NCBI RefSeq assembly: GCF_001690705.1
Contig: NZ_LZGK01000011.1
Coordinates: 372,001 to 436,000, forward strand
Origin: Gilliamella sp. wkB178
Lineage (GTDB): Bacteria > Pseudomonadota > Gammaproteobacteria > Enterobacterales > Orbaceae
Direction of reading: 5' to 3'
DNA: 64,000 bases
A program made the position numbers and the translations under genes. Within the stretch, counting starts at the first letter, position 1. Every line of letters starts with the position of its first letter. Positions 54,161 through 61,112 of this stretch are shown here, in pieces. Under the pieces are notes generated by a model. That model was not told where the DNA came from, ran no database searches, and saw nothing but the letters and a program-made list of their open reading frames with translations.

Positions 54161-55081
54161 TTATTTAATCTGTTCAATATAGTCTTTTACAATGCCAATA
54201 CTATTAGCAAAAAGTTGTTTTTCATTATCAGAAAAATCGAGTTCGATGATCTTCTTAATACCATGTTGATCCAAAATCGCCGGAACACCAATGGCAACAT
54301 CCTTATAACCATATTCCCCATTCAAAATACAACTTAACGCTAAAGCACGGTGACTATTAGTAAAAATATGCTGACAAATTTCGGTAATAGTGCTGCTAAT
54401 ACCATATTCGGTACAATGCTTATATCTGACTATTTCAAAACCTTTTTCTTTCGCGACTTTACCAATTTCGGAAAAATCGAGCCTATTTTTATCTAATTGA
54501 TTTAATTGAATACCATAAACCGACGAATGTGACCACACCGGGAATTGCGAATCGCCATGTTCACCCACAATAAAAGCATCGATACTTTGTGGCCCAATAT
54601 CCATCTGTTCGCCCAACAAACGGCGTAGACGCACAGTGTCTAACCACACGCCAGTGCCAATAACTCGGTGGCGTGGCAAACCCGATAACTTCCAAACTTG
54701 GTAAGTAATCGCATCGCAAGGATTAGTGGCGATTAAAAAAATGCCTTTAAAACCATTTTTCATCATATTAGGCACAATACTAGCAACAATCTTAGAAGTA
54801 CCAGCCAACTCCTCGGCCCTACTCTTTTGTGCTAATCCGGAAGTAACGGTAATAATAGCAATATCAATATCGGCACAATCGCTTGCTTCTCGCAAACTCA
54901 CCTTAATCATATTTTGTCGATAAGCCGCAGCATCTAGTAAGTCTTGGGCATGCCCATAAGCTAAATCTTTATTAAGATCAACTAATGCAATTTCTTCACA
55001 AATACCACGATTGACAAACGTATAAGCTGTAGTCGAACCCACATTACCCACACCAATAATCATCACTTTACGCAATTTCAT
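54161..55081 (-). CDS. L-lactate dehydrogenase-family 2-hydroxyacid dehydrogenase
   Basis: This 306-residue enzyme has the LDH/MDH fold: GVGNVGSTTAYTFVNRG at the N-terminus, NPCDAITYQVWKLSG, GTGVWLDTVRLRRLL, and the catalytic GEHGDSQFPVWSHSSVYG. The substrate loop reads SGLAQKSRAEELAG rather than the usual AGAPQKPGETR-type loop, keeping Gln and Arg but with altered spacing. Lactate is therefore likely, but longer 2-hydroxyacids as in Lactobacillus hydroxyisocaproate dehydrogenases are possible. Start ATG 55081 has a GGGG ribosome binding site, better than that of 55093. This class is more typical of Firmicutes than of enterobacteria. Confidence 0.8.
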   Translation of the reverse strand: MKLRKVMIIGVGNVGSTTAYTFVNRGICEEIALVDLNKDLAYGHAQDLLDAAAYRQNMIKVSLREASDCADIDIAIITVTSGLAQKSRAEELAGTSKIVASIVPNMMKNGFKGIFLIATNPCDAITYQVWKLSGLPRHRVIGTGVWLDTVRLRRLLGEQMDIGPQSIDAFIVGEHGDSQFPVWSHSSVYGIQLNQLDKNRLDFSEIGKVAKEKGFEIVRYKHCTEYGISSTITEICQHIFTNSHRALALSCILNGEYGYKDVAIGVPAILDQHGIKKIIELDFSDNEKQLFANSIGIVKDYIEQIK

Positions 55082-55330
55082 TTTGTACCCCATCTGAGTT
55101 AAGTTTACCCATTAACATTGAAAAACGCATAACCCCAAAATACCACTTAATACTTAAGCAATCTTATACCTATAAATAGCCAACCAGCAAGCGTAAAATT
55201 AGAAATGAGTTAACTAATTAGCTTAGTTGCCAACTAACCTTAAGGTGGATTTAAAACCATAGCCTAAATTGGTTGGATTTTGAATTTCCCGCCGTCGCAC
55301 GGAATCTAAATTATCACTAATAATATGCTA

Positions 55331-55372
55331 TTTTTATACTGAAACATACCCCTCTCAGGAAACATCTTAACG
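55331..55372 (+). repeat. Dispersed ~42-bp repeat, copy at left edge of the block
   Basis: This copy shares TTTTTATACTGAAAC and CTCTCAGGAAACATCTT with five other copies. Here the second half of the inner TATAC/GTATA inverted repeat is altered (CATACC). It is followed by the GAGCGTTTTACG segment that also follows the copies at 57701 and 60241. Confidence 0.85.
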
Positions 55373-55428
55373 GGGAAGTTAATTATTTGAATCCGTTAGG
55401 TTGCGAGCGTTTTACGCTTGGGTGTTGG

Positions 55429-55655
55429 TTTTAATTCCCCCGCTTAAGTGGTGCCGAGGGAGGTAATTGGCATAGAACAACCGGCAGGAAGCCGGGTGAG
55501 CCGTGGGCGCACAGGGAGGTGCGATACGCGGCGGTTGGTTAAGTGCCAATTAGCGAGCGAGGGTAGTCACACAGTGACCACTACTTCCCGCAGTGTGTGG
55601 GGAGATTGTTAAGAGGGATTCACACCAATCCCTCTTAACGCCTAAGCGGCAGCGT
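55429..55655 (+). repeat. GC-rich hairpin element, type B, copy 1
   Basis: This non-coding element is repeated at 58102-58312 and 60618-60845, with a 3' fragment at 60981. Visible pairings: long-range TAATTGGCA with TGCCAATTA; an inner CCGGC-aggaa-GCCGG hairpin; a CGCAC-agggag-GTGCG hairpin; a GTCAC/GTGAC-type hairpin; and a terminal perfect 13-bp stem (55608-55620 with 55627-55639, loop CACACC). No T-run follows the terminal hairpin. It is clearly GC-richer than the surrounding chromosome. Confidence 0.85.
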
Positions 55656-55668
55656 AACTGATTAGCCA

Positions 55669-55712
55669 ATTTTTATACTGAAACGTATACCTCTCAGGAA
55701 ACATCTTGACAA
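55669..55712 (+). repeat. Dispersed ~42-bp repeat, copy downstream of the first variable gene
   Basis: This copy has the intact TATAC-tgaaac-GTATA inverted repeat and ends CATCTTGACAAG. It lies beyond the terminators of the gene at 55857-57272, mirroring the copy at 14616 beyond the ilvC terminator. Confidence 0.88.
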
Positions 55713-55717
55713 GCATA

Positions 55718-55775
55718 AAAATGCCAGCGCTGTGGCTGGCATTTTAAAAAGCGGCTAGGTTTGCCCCTGCCGCTG
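55718..55775 (-). terminator. Tandem terminators after the first variable gene
   Basis: On the minus strand AGCGGC (55769-55774) pairs with GCCGCT (55750-55755) and runs into T's. A second hairpin CCAGC/GCTGG with flanking A/T (55720-55747) follows. A further small hairpin GCAACC/GGTTGC (~55778-55797) is nearer the gene. The first structure and the small hairpin are conserved behind the second variable gene (58318-58342 and onward). Confidence 0.75.
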
Positions 55776-55827
55776 CAACCGTCCTTTGGTTGCTTAAACT
55801 TTATTACCCCTTATTAAACACCTGTGA

Positions 55828-55862
55828 CTTAAGGATTAAGGACTAAGAACTAAGGACTAAGG
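55828..55862 (-). repeat. Imperfect heptamer repeat across the stop codon, copy 1
   Basis: On the plus strand AAGGATTAAGGACTAAGAACTAAGG and following bases form an imperfect 7-bp periodic repeat (unit ~AAGGACT) that spans the TAG stop codon. It is present identically placed at the end of the second gene (58399-58430). Confidence 0.7.
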
Positions 55863-57272
55863 ATAGGCGCAAACCCCGTAGGTGACGTAGGAGGGATTGA
55901 CGCTGAAAACGTTGCCGAAGTTCGGCATGAGATTGAACTGGTACGAACCGTTGCTGTCGCTTGTACAGTAGCGGTTGTAGACGAAGCCGGCAGCGGTATA
56001 ACCGGTCATGTCGCCCCATTCGGTGAACAAACCCGCACCAATATTACGTTGGTAATGATTACCATCTGATGACGGCGTGGCGCCCACTGCTCCTGTGCAA
56101 GGAAAACTTGGTTCTACACCAGAACCCGAACACACCGCGTTAGTTAAGTCTTTGACCTGGGGCAGACGGTAACCACCGCCTAAATTACTACACCAGGATG
56201 AGGTGTAAGCATAAATATCATCTCTATCTCCGCGGTTGACGAACCAATGCTGTAACTCAAAACCATATTTTAATACCTCTCTATTACTACTATCTTTACC
56301 GACTAACACGAATGTCTGTGGTAAGGTGGGTTTAGCAATACTACCCGGTGTGGCTGATTCTTGTTGCGCTGCTGTTGCAAACGGGCCAGTAAGGGTGACG
56401 CGGATGTTATTAGCATTATCGGGGGATGGCGTCATGGTAGCGGTTATACCTCCTTGGCTGACTGTTGTCCATGTCAATGCTGAACCTTTAACACCAACTA
56501 TGTCTAAATCAAAATACAGATTATTAGCACCGGTAGTCGGGAAGTTACGACTGTAACCTGATGATTCAGTGGATTGCACCAGGAAGCCTTTAGTTGGGTT
56601 CCAGATAGTGGCGGGGCCGACGAAGTTCCATCCTGATGAACCCCAAATTGTCTCATTATTTTTACCATATTGTAGATTCGGCCGGGCGTAACAGATTGTT
56701 GGCACAGCTTTAGGACTAATATAATAAGTGGCGGTACCACCGCTGAAACTACTACTATTAGGCAGCCCATACTGAGTGGTTAAACTACCAGCAGTGCTGG
56801 TTAATTCCACTTTATAAGGCGCTTTATCACAAAGGCTTAATACAGTATCACGACTGACTACTTGTCCATTTTTATCGGTAATACGCACAGTTAAATCACC
56901 GCTAGCAGTAACACCATTAGCACCCTGGCCATCACCATCATCATCGCCCCAGTAATTATACGGGGCACTAATTAAGTCGTTTAAGGTAATGGAATCAGTA
57001 GTGGCTGGCACCAACATACCAATATCGGTAAAACTCTGGTTTTCCTTGAGTAATACTATTGGATTACTTGCAGTTGAGGTATTATCGGCTGGGGTATAAG
57101 TGATTTTAGTTGTGCCATCAGAGATAGTAATACCTAATAGACCATCACCCGTAGTAACCTTAGTTACCCCATTATCAAAGGTTAAATAGGGCTGACTACC
57201 ATGGATTACCTGGGCGGTAGTAGCGGACAAGGCTTGGGTAGTGGTAGCATATGGCAACAATAGCAACGGCAT
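55857..57272 (-). CDS. Secreted protein with variable lectin-like C-terminus, copy 1
   Basis: I do not recognise a named gene. The 471-residue product shares most of its sequence with that of 58425-59813. The annotated ATG gives a signal-like MPLLLLPYATTTQALS. The same frame continues upstream with SIKRCLAL, a basic n-region, but has no ATG, GTG or TTG, so the true start is uncertain. A DDDGDGQG calcium-loop-like motif lies near residue 115. The C-terminus (SSWC, LGGGYRLPQVKDLTNAVC, AGLFTEWG) resembles C-type-lectin-like ends of adhesins. The last ~40 codons differ sharply from the paralogue. It is likely exported or surface-exposed. I see no enzyme motif. Confidence 0.75.
   Translation of the reverse strand: MPLLLLPYATTTQALSATTAQVIHGSQPYLTFDNGVTKVTTGDGLLGITISDGTTKITYTPADNTSTASNPIVLLKENQSFTDIGMLVPATTDSITLNDLISAPYNYWGDDDGDGQGANGVTASGDLTVRITDKNGQVVSRDTVLSLCDKAPYKVELTSTAGSLTTQYGLPNSSSFSGGTATYYISPKAVPTICYARPNLQYGKNNETIWGSSGWNFVGPATIWNPTKGFLVQSTESSGYSRNFPTTGANNLYFDLDIVGVKGSALTWTTVSQGGITATMTPSPDNANNIRVTLTGPFATAAQQESATPGSIAKPTLPQTFVLVGKDSSNREVLKYGFELQHWFVNRGDRDDIYAYTSSWCSNLGGGYRLPQVKDLTNAVCSGSGVEPSFPCTGAVGATPSSDGNHYQRNIGAGLFTEWGDMTGYTAAGFVYNRYCTSDSNGSYQFNLMPNFGNVFSVNPSYVTYGVCAYP
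55866..55990 (-). other. Hypervariable 3' segment of copy 1 (candidate DGR variable region)
   Basis: Compared with 58434-58558, the 38 codons from VYNRY (copy 1) or FITLY (copy 2) to the last cysteine show, by hand count, 29 differences at codon positions 1 or 2 and 6 at position 3. About two thirds of codons end in C. Flanking segments (TYGVCAYP/GGGCAYP end and YTAAGF upstream) are conserved. This is what random change at template adenines in AAC-type codons would give. No template copy is seen in the window. Confidence 0.55.
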
Positions 57273-57464
57273 TAAGGCTAGACAACGCTTTATACTAAAA
57301 CCTAAACGCTGCGGGCGCTTAATTAATGATAATGATTGTAACTGCTGATTTTGGTTGCTGAATTGCCGACGGTGCGGGATTAAATCGGGGACTAAATTAT
57401 CACTTCGGTGAAATGAGTCAACTACAGTGTGTTGAGATAGATTTTGGACGTAAAGCTGCCAGTG

Positions 57465-57485
57465 CTTGTGTCTTGTGTCTTGTGT
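57465..57485 (-). repeat. Three exact 7-bp repeats in leader of copy 1
   Basis: CTTGTGT is repeated three times on the plus strand (ACACAAG on the coding strand), directly downstream of the predicted -10 box. The identical three copies stand at 60006-60026 before the second gene. Confidence 0.85.
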
Positions 57486-57490
57486 CTTCC

Positions 57491-57519
57491 AGTATAAGGC
57501 ATGATGAAGATTCCGTCAA
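57491..57519 (-). promoter_or_regulatory. Strong sigma-70 promoter of copy 1
   Basis: On the minus strand TTGACG (-35, 57514-57519) and TATACT (-10, 57491-57496) are separated by exactly 17 bp. The transcript would begin near 57484 and carry a ~210-nt leader before the first ATG. The same promoter is conserved before copy 2. Confidence 0.75.
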
Positions 57520-57700
57520 GTAATTTTATGTTTTATTTACATTTTTTCCATTTGAGTGCGCGAAAATTAACCTCCGCACCACTCATCGCTAAAAGTATAA
57601 CGCCTTGATAAATTTTAACTACTGTTTTGTTAAGTTTATTTGTAAAGAATAGTAAAGATGAAGGGATTTGTTTTATTTTTAAGCTGGGTTTGGGGTTGAG

Positions 57701-57742
57701 TTTTATACTGAAACGTATACCTCTCAGGAAACATCTTAACAG
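57701..57742 (+). repeat. Dispersed ~42-bp repeat, copy upstream of the first variable gene
   Basis: TTTTATACTGAAACGTATAC is followed by CTCTCAGGAAACATCTTAACA. It is followed by the GAGCGTTTTACGATTTGGTG segment and then element D1. The ~190 bp between it and the promoter is also conserved before copy 2. Confidence 0.88.
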
Positions 57743-57829
57743 AGTTATTGTGCTTTAGTTATTTGAATCGGTTAGGTTTCGAGCGTTTTACGATTTGGTG
57801 ATTATATTAATTGCGGAGTTAACGCTCGA

Positions 57830-58031
57830 GTAAGGGGATTTTAACGCGAAAATTCCCTTACAACCCAAACGCGGGCCTGCAGATGGTGGTCTACGACTGC
57901 CCTCCGCCTTCGCTTGGTCTTAACGCACCGGTCGTGATTTGTTCCTACAAAGCACTCCCTCGACAAACCTCCCTGTTTGCCGTGCTAACCGCCCTCAGTT
58001 GTCGGCACCATCCAACGGCCAATTTAACACC
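57830..58031 (-). repeat. GC-rich hairpin element, type D, copy 1
   Basis: Read on the minus strand, this non-coding element starts GGTGCCGAC and ends in a 13-bp hairpin with a 6-base loop (57830-57842 with 57849-57861, one wobble). Inside are a CAAA-cagggagg-TTTG hairpin, TTTGT-agga-ACAAA, and GTC-gta-GAC flanked by GCAG/CTGC. Complete copies are here and at 60363-60564, with a fragment at 60850-60939. The hairpin series and purine loops resemble type B, in opposite orientation. Confidence 0.8.
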
Positions 58032-58101
58032 TAAAAACCCATTATCTAAATGACTTAATACCCTAGCCTATTACAGAATTGATGTTGCTGAATGCTGTTG
58101 G

Positions 58102-58312
58102 TTTTAATTCCCCCGCTTAAGTGGTGCCGATGGAGGTAATTGGCATAGAACAACCGGCAGGAAGCCGGGTGAGCCGTGGGCGCACAGGGAAGTGCGATAC
58201 GCGGCGGTTCGTTAAGTGCCAATTAGTGAACGAGGGTAGTCACGCAGTGACCACTACTTCCCGCGGGGTGTGGGGAGATTGTTAAGAGGGATTCACACCA
58301 ATCCCTCTTAAC
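58102..58312 (+). repeat. GC-rich hairpin element, type B, copy 2
   Basis: Same element as 55429-55655, head-to-head with D1. The terminal hairpin (58281-58293 with 58300-58312) runs straight into the terminator of the second variable gene. Small differences from copy 1 (for example AGTGAACGAGG for AGCGAGCGAGG) fall mostly outside the stems. Confidence 0.85.
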
Positions 58313-58317
58313 GAAAA

Positions 58318-58368
58318 AGCGGCTCGGGTTGCCCCTGCCGCTGCAACCGTCCTTTGGTTGCTTAAACT
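58318..58368 (-). terminator. Terminator after the second variable gene
   Basis: AGCGGC (58318-58323) and GCCGCT (58337-58342) with flanking A-run on the plus strand form a minus-strand terminator. The GCAACC/GGTTGC hairpin is adjacent. It matches the arrangement behind copy 1. Confidence 0.7.
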
Positions 58369-58398
58369 TTATTACTCCTTATTAAACACCCGTGATTT

Positions 58399-58430
58399 AA
58401 GGATTAAGGACTAAGAACTAAGGACTAAGG
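58399..58430 (-). repeat. Imperfect heptamer repeat across the stop codon, copy 2
   Basis: Same ~AAGGACT-unit periodic repeat as at the end of copy 1, spanning the stop codon of the second gene. Confidence 0.7.
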
Positions 58431-59813
58431 ATAGGCGCAACCCCCACCGTAGCTGTAGTCGGGGTTGATGCTGTAAACGTAGCCGTTGCCCGTGTCGACA
58501 CCGAACTGGAACGAACCGTCCCTGTCACTTGTCCAGTAGAGGGTGATGAAGAAGCCGGCAGCGGTATAATAGTCCATTCTGCCCCATTCGGCGAACAAAC
58601 CCGCACCAATATTACGTTGGTAATGATTACCACTTGATGACGGCGTGGCGCCCACTGCTCCTCCTCGGCACCAAGAGCCTGAACCAGTTCCCGAACACAC
58701 CGCGTTTGTTAAGTCTTTGACCTGGGGCAGACGGTAACCACCGCCTAAACTACTACACCAGGATGAGGTTTTACGATAAGTATATCTATCAGGTCCGCGG
58801 TTGACGAACCAATGCTTTAAGACAAAGCCATATCTTACTACCTCGCTATTACTACTATCTTTACCGACTAACACGAATGTCTGTGGCAAGCTGGGAGTAG
58901 CGATACTACCCGGTGTGGCTGAACTTTGTTGGGCTGCTGTTGCCGCCGGACCGGTGAGGGTGACGCGGATGTTATTAGCATTATCGGGGGATGGCGTCAT
59001 AGTAGCGGTAATACCACCTTGGCTGACTGTTGGCCATGTCAATGCTGAACCTTTAACACCACCTATGTCTAAATCAAAATACAGATTATTAGCCCCGGTA
59101 GTTGGGAAGTTACGACTGTAACCTGATGGTGTAGTTGATTGCACCAGGAAGCCTTTATCTGGGTTCCAGATAGTGGCGGGGCCGGCGAAGTTATATCCTG
59201 TAAATTCTTGACCGTTGGTACCATAGGTCAGAATTGGTCGGGCGTAACAAATTTTAGGTGCAGCTTTAGGACTGATATAATAAGTGGCAGTACCACCGCT
59301 GAAACTACTACTATTAGGTAGCCCATACTGGGTGGTTAAACTACCAGCTGTACTGGTTAATGCCACTTTATAAGGCGCTTGACAGATATCTAAGCTGGCA
59401 CTACGACTCACTACTTGATTGTCTTTATCGGTAATACTCACAGTTAAATCACCTGTAGCAGTAACACCATTAGCACCCTGACCATCACCATCATCATCAC
59501 CCCAATAATTATAGGGTGCACTAATTAAGTCGTTTAAGGTAATGGAGTTAGCAGTGGTAGGCACCAACATCTGTACATCAGCTAAGGTTTGACCAACATC
59601 AGGTAACACTATAGGTGTAGTCGCTGAAGTATTGATTGCCGGTGTAATGTGAGTACCGTCAGATAAGGTAATCCATAACAGAGCATCCGTAGTTGTAACC
59701 CTAGTTACCCCATTATCAAAGGTTAAATACGGCTCAGTACCATGGATTACCTGGGCGGTAGTGGCTGACAACGCTTGGGTAGTAGTAGCATACGGCAACA
59801 ATAGCAACGGCAT
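58425..59813 (-). CDS. Secreted protein with variable lectin-like C-terminus, copy 2
   Basis: This 462-residue paralogue of 55857-57272 has the same predicted export signal, DDDGDGQG motif, SSSFSGGTATYYISPKA segment and PSPDNANNIRVTLTGP region. Differences are concentrated in three places: residues ~40-85, the stretch after SSWCSSLGGGYRLPQ (SGTGSGSWCRGG), and above all the last ~40 residues. Copy 2 has the expected YWTSD where copy 1 has YCTSD. The same open but start-less upstream frame, promoter and heptamers are present. It is probably a surface or secreted binding protein. The family name is not known to me. Confidence 0.75.
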   Translation of the reverse strand: MPLLLLPYATTTQALSATTAQVIHGTEPYLTFDNGVTRVTTTDALLWITLSDGTHITPAINTSATTPIVLPDVGQTLADVQMLVPTTANSITLNDLISAPYNYWGDDDGDGQGANGVTATGDLTVSITDKDNQVVSRSASLDICQAPYKVALTSTAGSLTTQYGLPNSSSFSGGTATYYISPKAAPKICYARPILTYGTNGQEFTGYNFAGPATIWNPDKGFLVQSTTPSGYSRNFPTTGANNLYFDLDIGGVKGSALTWPTVSQGGITATMTPSPDNANNIRVTLTGPAATAAQQSSATPGSIATPSLPQTFVLVGKDSSNSEVVRYGFVLKHWFVNRGPDRYTYRKTSSWCSSLGGGYRLPQVKDLTNAVCSGTGSGSWCRGGAVGATPSSSGNHYQRNIGAGLFAEWGRMDYYTAAGFFITLYWTSDRDGSFQFGVDTGNGYVYSINPDYSYGGGCAYP

Positions 59814-60005
59814 TAAAGCTAAACAACGCTTTATACTAAAAGCTAAACGCGGTTGGCGGTTAATTGATGATAATGAATGTAACTGCTGTTTTGGGTGACC
59901 CGGTTGCCGACGGTGCGGGGCTAAATTGGGAACTAAATTATCACTTGGGTGAAATGAGTTAACTACAGTGTGTTGAGATAGATTTTTGACGTAAAGCTGC
60001 CAGTG

Positions 60006-60026
60006 CTTGTGTCTTGTGTCTTGTGT
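60006..60026 (-). repeat. Three exact 7-bp repeats in leader of copy 2
   Basis: Identical to the three CTTGTGT units before copy 1, at the same distance from the ATG. Confidence 0.85.
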
Positions 60027-60031
60027 CTTCC

Positions 60032-60060
60032 AGTATAAGGCATGATGAAGATTCCGTCAA
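60032..60060 (-). promoter_or_regulatory. Strong sigma-70 promoter of copy 2
   Basis: TTGACG (60055-60060) and TATACT (60032-60037) on the minus strand are spaced 17 bp apart, identical to copy 1. The sequence upstream to ~60238 is also conserved between the two genes. Confidence 0.75.
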
Positions 60061-60240
60061 GTAATTTTATGTTTTATTTACACTTTTTCCATCTGAGTGC
60101 GCGAAAAATAACCTCCGCACCACTCAGTGTTAAAAGTATATCGCCTTGATAAAATTTAACTACTGTTTTGTTGAGTTTATTTGTAAAGAATAGTAAAGAT
60201 GAAGGACTTTGCTTTATTTTTAAGCTGGGGTTGGGCTGAG

Positions 60241-60282
60241 TTTTTATACGCAAACATACCCCTCTCAGGAAACATCTTGACA
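60241..60282 (+). repeat. Dispersed ~42-bp repeat, copy upstream of the second variable gene
   Basis: Divergent copy (TATACGCAAACATACCCC) with the conserved CTCTCAGGAAACATCTTGACA end. It is followed by the same GAGCGTTTTACG segment as at 57760. Confidence 0.85.
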
Positions 60283-60362
60283 GGAAATTAATTATGTAAA
60301 TCCATTAGGTTTCGAGCGTTTTACGATTTGGTGATTATTTTAATTACGGTGCCGACGCTCGA

Positions 60363-60564
60363 GTAAGGGAATTTTAACGCGAAAATTCCCTTACAACCCA
60401 AACGCGGGCCTGCAGATGGTGGTCTACGACTGCCCTCCGCCTTCGCTTGGTCTTAACGCACCGGTCGTGATTTGTTCCTACAAAGCACTCCCTCGGCAAA
60501 CCTCCCTGTTTGCCGTGCTAACCGCCCTCAGTTGTCGGCACCATCTAACGGCCAATTTAACACC
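60363..60564 (-). repeat. GC-rich hairpin element, type D, copy 2
   Basis: Near-identical to D1. Here the terminal hairpin is a perfect 13-bp stem (60363-60375 with 60382-60394), because the G-T wobble of D1 is replaced by A-T. The CGGCAAA/TTTGCCG stem is also perfect where D1 has one mismatch. Confidence 0.8.
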
Positions 60565-60617
60565 AACACCTTAACACCCTAACCTATTGTTGAATTATCT
60601 GGTTTTTATGGTTATTG

Positions 60618-60845
60618 TTTTTAATTCCCCGCTTAAGTGGTGCCGAGGGAGTTAATTGGCATAGAACAGCCGGCAGGAAGCCGGATGAGGCGTGGGCGCA
60701 CAGGGAGGTGCGATACGCGGCGGTTCGTTAAGTGCCAATTAGCGAGCGAGGGTAGTCACGCAGTGAACACTACTTCCCGCGGGGTGTGGGGAGATTGTTA
60801 AGAGGGATTCACACCAATCCCTCTTAACGCCTACGTGGCAGCGTG
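60618..60845 (+). repeat. GC-rich hairpin element, type B, copy 3
   Basis: Head-to-head with D2. The terminal hairpin at 60797-60809 with 60816-60828 is perfect. The long-range TAATTGGCA/TGCCAATTA pairing is kept. Confidence 0.85.
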
Positions 60846-60849
60846 ACCA

Positions 60850-60939
60850 GTCCTACAAAGCACTCCCTCGGCAAACTTCCCTGTTTGCCGTGCTAACCGC
60901 CCTCAGTTGTCGGCACCATCCAACGGCCAATTTAACACC
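60850..60939 (-). repeat. Type D element fragment
   Basis: Only the half containing the GGCAAA/TTTGCC hairpin and the GGTGCCGAC end is present. The terminal-hairpin half is missing. Confidence 0.75.
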
Positions 60940-60980
60940 AACACCTTAGCACCCTAATCTATTGTTGAATTAATTGGTTT

Positions 60981-61057
60981 TTACTTCCCGCGGGGTGTGG
61001 GGAGATTGTTAAGAGGGATTCACACCAATCCCTCTTAACGCCTACGCGGCAGCGTGA
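60981..61057 (+). repeat. Type B element fragment
   Basis: Only the 3' part, with the 13-bp terminal hairpin (61008-61020 with 61027-61039), is present. It is joined to a shortened type D fragment as if the central part of a D-B pair had been deleted. Confidence 0.75.
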
Positions 61058-61070
61058 CAGATTAGCCCGT

Positions 61071-61112
61071 TTTTATACTCAAACATCCCCCTCTCAGGAA
61101 ACATCTTGACAG
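61071..61112 (+). repeat. Dispersed ~42-bp repeat, copy at right edge of the block
   Basis: Divergent in the first half (TATACTCAAACATCCCC) with conserved CTCTCAGGAAACATCTTGACA. To its right the sequence returns to ordinary AT-rich chromosome. The copies at 55331 and here bound the whole accessory block. Confidence 0.85.

Noticed and set aside
55860-55990. Sequencing error or decay as the cause of the divergent 3' end of copy 1
   Set aside because: The frame is intact, the flanking codons and final AYP residues are conserved, and the changes are spread over many codons without indels.
56504-59321. Plus-strand and alternative-frame ORFs inside the variable genes
   Set aside because: They are shadows of the minus-strand genes. 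They lack ribosome binding sites and recognisable products, and the codon pattern supports only the minus-strand frame.
57465-60026. CRISPR array
   Set aside because: The repeats are 7-bp tandem units or long non-identical elements, with no regular ~30-bp repeat/spacer alternation and no cas genes.
55429-61057. Integron attC sites or a gene-cassette array
   Set aside because: The minus-strand genes with repeated palindromic flanks suggested cassettes, but the 13-bp hairpins are perfect, lack the bulged R/L box layout and the RYYYAAC...GTTRRRY ends, and no integrase is present.
55331-61112. Insertion sequence or transposon
   Set aside because: No transposase-like ORF occurs in either strand of the block, and no clear terminal inverted repeats with target duplications could be identified by eye.
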